The notes under the pieces were generated by a model. It did no database searches, was not told where the DNA came from, and saw nothing but the letters and a program-made list of their open reading frames with translations. From positions 186,001 through 250,000 of the forward strand of contig JAVLRN010000012.1 in NCBI GenBank assembly GCA_032821775.1: a stretch of 64,000 nt of DNA, in the 5' to 3' direction. The stretch is from Sanguinoderma infundibulare. Lineage: Eukaryota; Basidiomycota; Agaricomycetes; Polyporales; Polyporaceae. Shown piece by piece: positions 37,959 to 47,166 of the stretch. Position 1 is the first letter of the stretch. The number at the start of each line of letters is the position of its first letter. The translations under genes and the position numbers were made by a program.

Positions 37959-38987
37959 ATGTCCGGCATCATCCAGACCTTGTCCAAGAAAACCGTGAGT
38001 ACCATCTGCAAGCCCATTCCCGCTACTAGTCCTTACGCTCTTAACCAGGCCTGTTTCCCCGGGAACACCGCCAAGGCCAGCATTCTCGGCTATCAGGGCG
38101 ACGCGAAGGTATGTTCATCAATTTTTTGTTCACCACACCCCACACATCGTCCTCAACGCCCGGTCAGCTCCGTCTTCGCGCTCGGAGGGCACTCCGAGTC
38201 GCCACGCATGGGAAGCACACTTCCTCGGGCATGCTCACCAAGGTCCGTCGGTCCCTGCTACTGTTTCAGACGGGGCTTACACCGGTTCACGCAGGAGCTC
38301 AAGACGTCTTGCCAAGAACTCCAGAAGCTCCGCCGTCGCCGTGAGCGCGTCGACTCCGTCGTACGCCGCCAGCGCAGGAAGCTCGCCCTGACGACCCCGT
38401 GCCAGCCTCTCTTCGCTCTCCTGTTCCGTCCCTCCCCACCTCCGCCTCCTCCTCAGCCGGCGCGACCCGTTCGCATCCTCCCGCAACTTCAAGTCCGGCG
38501 GCAGGCGCATTTCAAGCAGGCCAAAATGCGGACTTACGCGCAGCGTCAGAAGCAGGTCCACAAGAACATCCGCGAGGCATTTTCTCAGCCCAGTAACGGA
38601 CCCGCGGCCATGGAGGACATCCTCCCTTCTCCGCTCGAGGAGCAGATGGAGGATATTCTCCCCGCCCCTCTGGTGTACGCTGCCCCGCCGACCCAGCCAA
38701 CAGTGCCATCGTTCTGCCGGAACGTCCGGCAGCCGCAACCTGTTCCGCCGCCAGTCCCTCGGGTCCAGTCCGCCTTCCAGAAGTTGCGTGCTAGCTGTGG
38801 TGGCGCGTGCACGGTGTCGCCTCCGACGATGCCTCGAGGGTTGCGGCGGATGTGGAAGCCGCTGGTGCGGGACCCAATCATCCCGCTCACCCCCCTCCTG
38901 CTTTCGCCCGTCAAGGCCCACCGCCTTGGCCGGACGTCGTTCCCCGACGACGACGACGATCCCTTCAGTCCTTGGTCCCCTTGGTGA
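37959..38987 (+). CDS. unknown two-exon gene with MEDILP repeat, right arm copy
   Basis: Counterpart of 16412-17440. Exon 1 encodes MSGIIQTLSKKTVSTICKPI to LGYQGDAK and ends at a GTATGT donor near 38,109. The first possible acceptor present in the left copy (TTACAG) is changed to TTACAC here, so only the next in-frame AG (ACGCAG, then GAGCTC) remains usable. That gives about 280 residues with the charged coiled-coil-like part, two MEDILP motifs and the DDDDDPFSPWSPW end. Reading frame open. Many replacements relative to the left copy suggest weak or no constraint. Confidence 0.45.
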   Translation: MSGIIQTLSKKTVSTICKPIPATSPYALNQACFPGNTAKASILGYQGDAKVCSSIFCSPHPTHRPQRPVSSVFALGGHSESPRMGSTLPRACSPRSVGPCYCFRRGLHRFTQELKTSCQELQKLRRRRERVDSVVRRQRRKLALTTPCQPLFALLFRPSPPPPPPQPARPVRILPQLQVRRQAHFKQAKMRTYAQRQKQVHKNIREAFSQPSNGPAAMEDILPSPLEEQMEDILPAPLVYAAPPTQPTVPSFCRNVRQPQPVPPPVPRVQSAFQKLRASCGGACTVSPPTMPRGLRRMWKPLVRDPIIPLTPLLLSPVKAHRLGRTSFPDDDDDPFSPWSPW

Positions 38988-39115
38988 TCGCGACTCGTCC
39001 AGTTGGCCTCGGCCTGCCTTTCGGCGGAGCCGCCTTCTGTCGGCGTTCTCTCGAATACGTGGCTCTTGCTCCAGGCGATCCCTTTAGCGGCAGCGCTCTC
39101 AGCGCTCGCCCTTAG

Positions 39116-40231
39116 GTGCAGCGCCGGAGTCTGCCAGTCATCGGACGGACGACGTTCCCTTCGTTCGTGCTGAGCCTGCCTTTGGCGGGCCGCCGTTCGT
39201 TGGCCGTCTGTCTAGGAACGACTAGGCGACTATCCTTGTCTTCGTTATGTTGCTCCCTTGGCTTCGGTTTCTGCTCCCTTCTTGCGTCCTCGTTTCTCTG
39301 GTCTGCGCTTCCCGTCTCGGGGTTTCTCCTCATCCTCCTTCACGCAAGAAAATCTTCGACATATCCTTCTCAGTCTGGTACCGTATTCAGATACCCAACA
39401 AAGCACACACGTATACCCCCAGAACACGATATACCCCGCCTCTATTTATTCTCGCTTGGATCCCGTGCTTCTGGTCTTTCCACATCCCGGACCTTTAGAT
39501 TCTCATATATGCGCACTTTCTTGGACACTTGGACATCGTTTCTCGCAACTTCGCTCTATCTGTCATCTCACATGGCGCTCCTGACGCGCGGAAACCATAT
39601 CTGCATACGCTCGTTCCATCCTCCCACCTCCGCCGCCGCATCTGTCCTACCTCTTCTCTGTCTCTCGATGGATCCTCCTTCGTCGCAGTTCCCCGCCCCG
39701 CTGTACTCTGGCGTATGCGATGGGACTTCCGAAATCGGTTCCTCCTTGTCTTCCCGGTGGTCCCGACGCCAACCTCTCCGCTCTACGGAACGTCATCCCG
39801 TCTCCCGTCCGCTTCCAGATGCATTTCGTCGAAGTTCCTGTACTCCCCGCCCGCAGCGCGTGCAATGCGATACCTTTCTACCCTTGCTGGTCATGGTCCT
39901 GACATCAACCGCGCCAAGACGCTCTGCAACAGCCACACCGGCCAGGTCCGATGACAGCGTTCGAGCAGGCGAGTTTCTCTTCCTTTGGCGTGTCTCAATA
40001 GTCGTTGACGTCAGCTGCAGGTCTCCTGTGCGCGGCTACTTGAGTGTTCGTACGCTGCAGTGGTCTTCGAGAGTTACCGCGCACGTCCGTTTGTCGTTAC
40101 TGTCGCTGCCTCTGTACCTACATGGCAGTTGCCTATACGATTGTCGCTCTGGAATCCAACCCGGTTCTGCTACTCAATCGAGCTCGGAATTACAGGCGAT
40201 GAATGGCACGCGTCAGTGTTGGCTAACATAA
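39116..40231 (+). other. 371-codon open frame of unknown meaning, right arm
   Basis: Mirror of 15168-16283, with the same in-frame TAG just upstream and no ATG at the start. The frame stays open in both arms despite substitutions. Shorter frames overlap it in other phases. No domain recognised. Confidence 0.25.
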
Positions 40232-43200
40232 GTGGGGCTTTTGTTTGAAACCTGTGTGACGTGCGTTGCATTTTTCGATAAAGGATATATACGACGACGG
40301 ACTAGCCGGCCGCGGGGGCAGAGTCTGACATCATGACGTTGTGAGCTCCCGTTTTGGTGTCTCTCGTCCCACTGTCAGATTGGGACATCTTCTATTCGCG
40401 TCTGCATGGGTATATGTACTCGGCCTCCGAGCCCATGATATTCACGTTCTTACCCCCTCCACTTACATCCTACGTTCGAAAGCCTGCGGCGAGCCTTCGA
40501 CCACTCTTCCCTTCCCCAGCGGGTGCGGTGGGGTCCATGAAAGCGGGTCGTTGCCAGTTGGCTGAGGCATGAAGCGGAAGCGCCGAAGTGGCACGTGATG
40601 GACACGGGTGTGGCTGGTGTTGACGCGTTTGTTTACCGGGCGCCAATGGGAGTATAAGACGAGCGGGCGGTGGCTGGGAGCGAGCGACGACCTGGCCTCG
40701 ACGACGACGCGGGACGACTGGCGCATGGTTCGGCTGCTCTCCGCCCTCTGCCCTCTCTCTCCGTTCTGTTCTCTGCGCTCTTCCCATGGCTTCCAACGCT
40801 CCAAGTCCTCGTTCGGACGGAGGTGTCGCTCTCCTGGTCGCACACGCGCCGCCCCAGCCACATCTTCCACTCTTTAACCCAGAGTGAAATCTAACCCTAA
40901 GTTCTACATGGACCCGCTCGTGTTCAAGCTCTGCTCCGGGATGTTTGCGCTATGGGAGAGGAGCACCGTGTGGTCGAGCAATGCCACCTCGATATACGAA
41001 GCCATCTGGCGTCTAGGTGCGCACATTCACGTCGTCTGGATCCTGCAAGTCCATCTGGTGTCTGTTCCGTTTGCCACATCCACTCCCTTGCCTGCATTGA
41101 CTCCTCTATCGTGCCTTTCTATCGCCTCCTCGGTACGTGCTTCGCGTTCGAGCGCCAGTCGGCGCTTGGCCGGGGAGAACAACCAGATCTCCGCTAGCGT
41201 CACTTCGGGACCCTGCCTTTGTTTCTGTCCACTCCCATGCCCGTTACACACAGAGCACCCTCATCCGCGTGCTCCACGGATGGTTCGGTCAGAGCAGAGA
41301 AGGAAAGTGACGCCGGCACGCGCGAGATCCCTCTCCGTCCGCGCTGACTTCGTTCGCGAGCACTAGGGAAGCGTCGCGGGACCTTCTTGAGACATATGTA
41401 GAGGACGAGCGGGTCACGCACATCGCGCTGTGGCATATCCCCCGGGGCAGTCTCCAGCACGTTGGCCACGAACAGACCTTTACAGGTCCACCTGCCTTCC
41501 ATTGCTCCCTTTCTTGATCCTACGACTAGTGCCTCCTTTTCTGCTTTATGTTTTCGTATATGCTCTCACGGCGCATACTCCCACTCTTCGGAGTAGCCGA
41601 GCATTCGTACAGAACGCAACGGGTCCTGAGTCTCCGACTCATTCCAGGGGCACGCCTCCTTCAGGCCGTAGGGCGGGAGGGGGTCGTTCCTCAACCCCGG
41701 CGACTTTGCGCCCACTTTGGCTCGCCGCAGGTGGTCCCGCGCGACGGGTAGTCTCATCTCAAGCCTCTCGTCTCGCGGGACAGGTGCCTGAAAGCGCTGG
41801 CACGCGCAGCGAAAGAGGCTTGGCTTCGTGGCGCACATGCACTAGGGTGCAAGAGCGGTCATCTCCCATCTGAACTTCAGAGAACACACAGGGAGACGCA
41901 GAGATCAGAATGTGTAGCAGATTGGCTTGGAGAGTAGCAGGGTGCACATGCGCTCAGCCGGAAACGTCTGAGGGGCAGGCGCGGCCTTTTTATTTCGGCC
42001 TGGAAGTTTCGCACAGGGAGGAGCGGGTGTACGGTGGCGGGCCTCGCGCCTGCTGCACGTATAGCTCCTTCACGCCCACCCATCCGCCCCCAACTCCTAC
42101 CCTTCCACCACAGGAAGGTGGGCTTCATCACCCGTTGCGCACCATCCCCGCCTCCACCACGTTCAGATGATTAGCTATTCGGACCTTGTCTCGCGGAGAT
42201 ACGCACTGAGTAGACGCGCATTCGCACCCACCCCGGGCCACTGGATTCCAAAGTCGAGCGCCGCGCATCCTTGTTATTCAGCGATGTCTGCGAAGACCTG
42301 TTTGTTGCGTGCGTCCTTCAGTTCCTCATCGTTCTTCCTACATTCGGTTCAGCACGAGAAACCCACAACACGGGCGCCGCGATGACCCTTCTCTGCGGAC
42401 CCAGCAGCCTGGTACCGCCCTTCCTTGCTCTCTCCCTCGTTGCGGTCGCGCTGCCGCGGACCTGTGCAGCGATGTCAGACTCGGCCCGCTGTCCAGCGAA
42501 GTTGCGATTCCTACGGGATGTCCCAACAGAGATTCGTTCTCGATTTCGCAGGATGGGTATACACGCGATTCGTTTTATCCGTGCATTGGGCATTGCAGTC
42601 GGTCGTTGTGGAGTGTTCCATGGCGGTGTCTTTCCGTCTCGAGCGCGAGGAGTTAGGCGGAGGTGAAGTGTAGGGCCGCTGGCGAGGAGCTGTGGTTTCG
42701 CTGTGTTTTCCGGTACGTCGGTGGGGCTGGCGAGTGTTCCAGACAGGAAGGCGAGGTCCAGTTGATGGGCGCGATGCACAGGCGGCGAGCGGATTGCTGA
42801 GCGCAGCCCTCCGTGGGCATGCGAGAGGACGCGAGTCGGTCGGCGTTCTTGACGGCGGGCATTCACGTTCGGGATAATGCGTGCCTCCGGTGCTCTTTTG
42901 GTCATCGCCATTTGCATCGTTTATCGGGGTGCGGGCAGGCGATGTTTAGCAGGACGTGGTGGCGGGTCACCCCCGAGGAGCAGAGGTTGGAGGATGCGCG
43001 TGATTGAATGGTTCCTATTGACCACAACTAACTTAATAGGACGGTGGTGAATGCGGGGGAACGCGGCCTTGGGCCGTCCGTGTTCGAGAGTGGGTTGGAC
43101 GTTGGGCACTGTGTGCGCGCTCGTCGTGCAAGGGCTTCCAACAATGCATTATAATTTTTGGCTTTCTGTTGCCTTCGTGGCGACCGTTTCGGATCATGTG

Positions 43201-43539
43201 GTACCATCTTTGTACTGTGGATGGCGTTTGTGGCGAATTGAATCTTGTTTTGTTTAACGACATGGAGCAACCAGCAAGGATGTACTCTGCTTTGATTTGC
43301 CGTCGCGTGGTCATCAAAGGAGTCACGTACGAAGTCATGTACTTAGGCTTCAAAGTTCCCCACGTGACGTTCATATGGGTAAATTTTCAGCACTTTCGTG
43401 GGCTCGAGGCTGCCCGAGTCGTCCGTTCAGATCTCCTCAGCATCGAGGGCACCTTACGATCCAACACCGACGGTAAGTCTCACCATGTTCTGACTCCCTC
43501 CTGCAAGCCTTGACACGCCTCTACAGCGTACTAGCGATC
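40232..43539. other. unassigned part of the right arm
   Basis: Mirror of 11,700-15,167. Overlapping frames on both strands (for example 40884-41366 plus, 42271-42666 plus and 42318-42917 minus) have no recognisable motif. The 43,260-43,500 portion has no counterpart in the left arm. Confidence 0.4.
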
Positions 43540-45060
43540 ATGTTCTGCATCGATGACACCTCGCAAAATTGCCAGGAGTCCAAAGACGGACCAGCGAATG
43601 ACTCGACAACCGGATTTAAACGTGAACATCCAGCGGCTACCCAAGCCGACGTCCTCACGAGGTCAGTGCTCACACACCGTTGCCCTCGAATGTCCAGTAG
43701 GAGTGACGGAGCGTGTGCTGCAGGGCGATACTCTTTCCCATCGGAGGCAGGTTGAACAGGTGGTGGACCCGTCGCGATCAGGAGCACAGGTCCTTCCGGT
43801 GGAGCTCCTCCGACCGATCTTCCTCGATGCCGTCGAAGATGTGGACATCGGTCGCTACGCCGGCGACTGTGTCGAAGACGGCGACAGGTTCTACGGCACA
43901 CCCGGATTTGCTCATATCCAACGCGACATGGGGTGGGAACACAGGCATGTCGAACCAAATGTCCTGACACGGCGTACAGACCAGCGGAGATTCTCAGAGG
44001 GCAAACCGGCAACCTCAGGTTTCTCGCTATCCGGGACCTCGCGTGGTTCCCTTCAAACCACTTCCCTGTCCTATCCCATCTCGTCGTCACCGGCGTCATT
44101 TCGCCCAACCAAGTCCTACCCTTTCTTGGGCGGTGCCCCAACCTCGAAGTCGTCGTCCTCCACTGCTACCGACTACTGCGCCGGGCTTCAGACATTGTCT
44201 CTTTACCACGGCTGAGGCGGTTGTCGATGCACATGATTTCCTTCCCCGACGACGTGCTCTTCTCCTTGCTCGCAAAAATCGACTTCGACCGTTCTCCGGC
44301 AGCGATCCAGATCATCTGCGGTGATGTCGTTGATGGTCTCGTAGGTCTGGAGGGTCACATTCTCTTAAGGCCCCCCACCCCTGCCCGTGTCCAAAGGACA
44401 CAGCTCGCGCCATATACACATCTCTCCGTGAGGTCCGCTAAGCAGGGCTTCGCTGCATTTGCCACCAGCAAGACGGGCGCTGGGATTTGTGTCAAAGTGC
44501 TCGGTACCCTGGACATGGGGCGGAGCTTGAGTCTCTACATGCAGATGCTCTTAAGGCATGTCGAAGACATTCGAGTGGAAGGGCTCAACTGCAGCGTCCT
44601 CGACTTCCTCAGGTTCTCCATCTTGAAAGCTCGCCGAATCCACACCATCACTGTCGTTCACCGCCGATCGGCCCAGGTTCCAGACGGAACCAGTCGAAGT
44701 CCGCGCATCATCCGGGCCTTCGCCGCTCTCGCATGTAGCCTACGCCCTGTGTTTAACGACCGCTCCACCAATCGCATCTAGCGGTATGGCGAAGCTGCGT
44801 GTCGTGCTCGCGGACGCAGAGGCCAGCAGCGAGATGCTCAATATGACGTACGAGCATTTATGCGTGGTCCCGGCGCCGTCGCACGTCCTCGTCGTCGAAG
44901 CACCCTCGTTCCCCGAACCACGTCCTTCCGGAACTGCAGGCGAGCTGGGGCGCGGTCGATACCGTCGTCAGCGGGAGGGGGGGAGAAAGAGGTTATGATG
45001 CCGGTTCCGGAGTGCTGCATCGAACCAAATTCCGAGTTCACCGCATGGCAGGCATGGTAG
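43540..45060 (+). pseudogene. F-box/LRR-like protein gene, internally deleted (right arm copy)
   Basis: Exon 1 starts MFCIDDTSQNCQESKDG and ends VLTR at a GTCAGT donor, exactly like the intact gene at 53658. Exon 2 has LPVELLRPIFLDAVEDVDIG and then the same internal deletion and frame change as the left-arm copy, joining ...EPN to the AEILRGQT block. Later LRR-like parts (FPVLSHLVVTGVISPNQVL; CPNLEVVVLHC) and the end EFTAWQAW are in several frames, with a further frameshift near 44,780. Confidence 0.8.
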
Positions 45061-45593
45061 ACTTCTCCATCTGGATATGCTGTCGTGTCCCTCCGACCTG
45101 CTCATCTTCGCCACCTCTTTTCTGTACCTGCCTCTCTCTTTGCGTCCTGCGGTGGCCCTCTGCATTCTTGTGTCCCTGGGCTGCGTGTACGATGACCTGC
45201 CATTGAATGAATGCGTCCGCGTCCATCCCTTGACATCATGCCTCGTGCCCATGCCACGTCCTTTCTTAATCATTTGTGCATATTGGCCACGACGACCTGC
45301 TGTCGTACTTAAAGGACCGGCATTGAGCGCGGAGCGTCTGGACCAGACAGATGCCGATTCAACCTCATGTCAAGTGCGATGCGTGACCACGGACGATGCG
45401 TTCACGGTCGCCAAACGACGAGCGCAGCGAGCAAGGATTTCGAATGCCGTCCAAAAATGTAAGTCACGCACGCAGGCATTGTTATCGATCGCGAACAACT
45501 ACACTTCAAGATTCTCCGAGTCACCGGTGAACTGTACACGCTACACAGCCAGGCCGACAGACTCCTATGCTTCCCATTCCGGTGCTTATACTC
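45061..45593. other. 3' flank between F-box relic and secreted gene, right arm
   Basis: Mirror of 9640-10172. No gene recognised. Confidence 0.4.
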
Positions 45594-46244
45594 CTAGTCC
45601 GAGGTCTCCAAGGGAACCGCGTTCCAGAGCCTCCCGGGCTCATCCTCGGTGCACTTGATGATGACCAGCTGGTGTCATGAGCATTAGCTCCGCCCTCTTG
45701 GCCCCTCGCCGTACCCGCAAAACCACATACATTGTTACTGTCCTTCCCCCGGGTGGTGAGGCAATTCCCGCCCTGGCTCATGACCGTCGGATGGGCTTCC
45801 GACATCGTCCAGTCCTGGTAGGTGTCTCCGTTGTTACACTCCTCCACCTTCGCGACGTGGCCGGGGTCGCTGGTCGCGCTGCGCGACGTCACGCAGAGAT
45901 CGATGTTTCCGATGCCTTTGTCGTGCAGCTGGATGTGGCCGACCTCGTTGGTCCCATTGGGGAGGATCCAGACGGAGAGGGAGGAGTTGTCGGGCGTGCC
46001 GATGATGACGTCCGAGCCGGAAGCGGGGGGAAGGCCGAAGAAGCCCTTCGGCACTTGGGCTGCGTAGCCGGGCACTGTCCGTCATCGACACCGAAGGTCA
46101 GTTGGGTTGCTACAGAGCAGTCGTCGGACGGGACTCACCGAACTTGGAGTCGAGGGTCGCAGTCGTGTTCTCAGGCACAGGGTCGGCCACAACCGAGGGC
46201 ACGATGGCGAGGGCGAAGACGGTGGCGAGAGCGAAGGACTTCAT
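45594..46244 (-). CDS. small secreted protein with ricin-B-type repeats, right copy
   Basis: Inverted copy of 8983-9639. Signal peptide MKSFALATVFALAIVPSVVA is one codon shorter. The splice sites are kept (GTGAGT donor, GACAG acceptor, AAT|GTATGT). The mature protein retains the two lectin-like repeats (LCVTSR...EECNNGDTYQDW and NCLTTRGKDSN...). Another codon is missing in the Ser run (NSSLSVW against NSSSLSVW). Many replacements separate the two copies (for example QNWTM against QDWTM, ANPTVMSQDD against AHPTVMSQGG), yet both frames remain open, which suggests both are or were functional. Same TATA box upstream. Confidence 0.72.
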
Positions 46245-46310
46245 GCTGCGAGTGTGGAGAGTACTGAGCTGCGAGCGCTTGCTGACCTTCAACTAGCGAA
46301 ATTGCGACGC

Positions 46311-46318
46311 CTTTTATA
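46311..46318 (-). promoter_or_regulatory. TATA box of the right secreted gene
   Basis: TATAAAAG on the minus strand, 67 bp before the ATG at 46244. It is the counterpart of 8912-8919. Confidence 0.6.
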
Positions 46319-46549
46319 CCTGAAGACGAGCGGCCTATACGACATCTCCGCCGCTTGGTCGGTCATGCGGCAACGTCGGCCTGATGTCCAGCATTTCCGG
46401 CGGAAATACCACCCACCTCCCCCAAGCAGCCTTCGGCTAGCTGCATGCCACCTGCTTGCCCTGGAATATACACACAATACCCACTTTAGGCAGTATTTCA
46501 GTGCAGTATATTCTTCTGCTCGGCAGTGATCATTCTAGTGCGCCACAGG

Positions 46550-46652
46550 AGCTCCAGATCTCGTTTCTTTACCGCGCTTGCGGCGGTCGTCGGTGCACAC
46601 TATATCCTTCCCCGACGACGCGCTCTTCTCCTCGCTCGCAAACATCGACTTC
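46550..46652 (+). pseudogene. F-box/LRR gene fragment, upstream piece of a relic split by the retrotransposon
   Basis: Homology to the intact F-box gene begins abruptly at the arm border (AGCTCCA, matching about 54,656) and reads FLPRLRR-type, then HTISFPDDALFSSLANIDF up to the retrotransposon insertion. The 5' half with the F-box is missing. It continues at 52338. Confidence 0.8.
46648..46652. repeat. target-site duplication, left
   Basis: ACTTC directly before the LTR. It is identical to 52338-52342. Confidence 0.9.
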
Positions 46653-47153
46653 TGTGAGAGCGTATACCTGTAGAAAGCGAGCGCGGGACCTCAGTACGGG
46701 CACGCGGGAGTGAGTGCAAGACTGAAATGATATTATGTACCTGTAGAAAGCGAGCGTGGGACTGCAGGTACATGTAAGTACAGTGTACATGAATACGGCG
46801 AGGGAAACATAAGCTACTTACCCTCAGTACGGGCACGCGGGAGTGAGTGCAAGACTGAGGGGAAACGTACGTCAAGGCATGGGTATAAGTGATGAGCGGG
46901 AGCGAGTAACGTGTTCCGAGCGCGATCGAACATAGCTGTGCAAATGAGTACTAATAAGGAAACCATACGGGACGCTACAACGTAAGTACTGACGGATGCG
47001 AGCAAATACGGCGACAGGAGGCAGGCAGCGTCACGGATGAGGATAAAAGTGAAAGAAAACACATGCATATACATACGGGGCATTCCGGGGCGGGTATAGT
47101 GTATGGACGGCCGGCTGCGACACTCCGGGCTGCGTCGGATTGTTGCTCCAACA
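46653..47153 (-). repeat. 3' LTR of the copia element
   Basis: 501 bp, TGTGAGAGCG...TCCAACA on the plus strand. It contains an internal direct repeat of about 36 bp (beginning CTCAGTACGGGCACGCGGGA) at about 46,692 and 46,825, and a second repeat of the CTGTAGAAAGCGAGCG type. Confidence 0.95.
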
Positions 47154-47163
47154 CTCCCCCTCA
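47154..47163 (-). promoter_or_regulatory. polypurine tract
   Basis: On the minus strand TTGAGGGGGAG abuts the 3' LTR, the expected plus-strand DNA primer site of an LTR retrotransposon. Confidence 0.85.
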
Positions 47164-47166
47164 AGC

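Larger units (their letters stand above)
36556..46549 (-). repeat. right arm of the ~10-kb inverted repeat
   Basis: Inverted counterpart of 8681-18790. All landmark genes recur in mirror order. Outer end at 46549 (GCGCCACAGG); the next base starts an F-box fragment. Inner end at 36556. No target-site duplication is evident at either outer flank. Confidence 0.95.

Noticed and set aside
41430..41873. 147-codon frame with a hydrophobic stretch in the right arm (mirror 13526-13969)
   Set aside because: It starts with GTG, not ATG, and I found no upstream exon; kept only as part of the unassigned arm.
8681..46549. Interpretation as one giant DNA transposon with long terminal inverted repeats
   Set aside because: No transposase or recombinase gene is visible and there is no target-site duplication at 8680/46550.
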